Positions 6,421-6,505 of a stretch of DNA of 6,505 nucleotides are shown here, piece after piece. Numbering within the stretch: the first letter of the stretch is position 1; each line of letters starts with the position of its first letter. The notes below the pieces were generated by a model. That model ran no database searches. It was not told the DNA's origin and was given only the letters and a program-made list of their open reading frames with translations. This DNA comes from Sulfurospirillum arcachonense (lineage in GTDB: Bacteria > Campylobacterota > Campylobacteria > Campylobacterales > Sulfurospirillaceae), in the NCBI GenBank assembly GCA_015662785.1, contig DQTM01000205.1, forward strand, positions 1 to 6,505. Reading direction: 5' to 3'. Both the position numbers and the translations under genes were made by a program.

Positions 6421-6449
6421 TTGTTTTTTATAAAAAAAAAGTGTACAAT
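6421..6449 (+). promoter_or_regulatory. Sigma-70 promoter of the right-hand (HU-like) gene
   Basis: TTGTTT (6421-6426) and TACAAT (6444-6449) are 17 bp apart, about 33 bp before the ATG at 6483. The spacer contains an A9 run (6432-6440). AAAAGGA (about 6470-6476) is the ribosome binding site. Confidence 0.6.
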
Positions 6450-6482
6450 GACCGCAACACAATACTTTAAAAGGATTTAAAT

Positions 6483-6505
6483 ATGAAAAAAGCAGACTTC
6501 ATCCA
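6483..6505 (+). CDS. Start of a gene, probably HU-family DNA-binding protein, 3' end outside window
   Basis: An ATG at 6483 follows an AAGGA ribosome binding site at normal spacing and a promoter, and opens MKKADFI before the window ends. M(K/N)KA(D/E)FI/V is the usual beginning of HU-type histone-like proteins in this phylum, which bend and compact DNA as dimers. Seven residues cannot prove this. That a plus-strand gene starts here is well supported by promoter and ribosome binding site; the product name is a guess. Confidence 0.55.

Noticed and set aside
1..6505. Defence, phage, CRISPR, insertion sequence or other new multi-gene system
   Set aside because: No transposase, integrase, long terminal repeats, repeat-spacer pattern or unknown gene cluster is present; the genes belong to known families.

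Overview
The window looks like chromosomal DNA from a Campylobacterota (epsilonproteobacterial) organism, most likely a free-living, sulfur-using, motile type in the Sulfurimonas/Sulfuricurvum range. The evidence is strongly AT-rich sequence, a large FlgL of the Helicobacter/Campylobacter type preceded by a sigma-54 GG-N10-GC promoter, flgL next to ftsK (an arrangement I recall from Campylobacter), and a split YeeE/YedE sulfur-compound transporter. The genus is an inference.

Layout. Positions 1-258 (+) hold the C-terminal end of an AsmA/YhdP-like protein. It converges on, and overlaps by 17 bp, a DUF423 membrane-protein gene (- strand, ending at 242) that has lost its 5' end. Next come five minus-strand reading units, read here from right to left: flgL (6289 to 3932), ftsK (3876 to 1795), a YeeE/YedE subunit (1711 to 1124), its DUF6691-type partner (1123 to 569) and the DUF423 remnant. 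At the right edge a divergent plus-strand gene starts at 6483. Its first residues (MKKADFI) resemble an HU-type nucleoid protein. The 193-bp region between flgL and this gene holds the flgL sigma-54 promoter, a terminator-like hairpin, a 16-bp AT palindrome and a sigma-70 promoter for the right-hand gene.

Main result. The long FlgL frame does not begin at its natural start. A well-placed ATG at 6289, with a Shine-Dalgarno and a sigma-54 promoter upstream, encodes the canonical FlgL N-terminus (MRVTNSLFYKNTVSNYQ). Codon 18 is then TGA, and the same frame continues straight into the rest of FlgL. The gene therefore carries one in-frame nonsense codon: a null or attenuating mutation, a reinitiation or readthrough case, or a sequence error.

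Second and third results. The DUF423 gene lacks its first roughly 35-40 codons and has no good start. The ftsK promoter (TTGAAT-16-TATAAT) lies in the flgL 3' end and is bracketed by two copies of TTTACATGTA exactly 30 bp apart, with a third copy inside ftsK; this looks like an operator pair.

I see no mobile element, CRISPR array, tRNA or rRNA, and nothing that amounts to a new multi-gene system.
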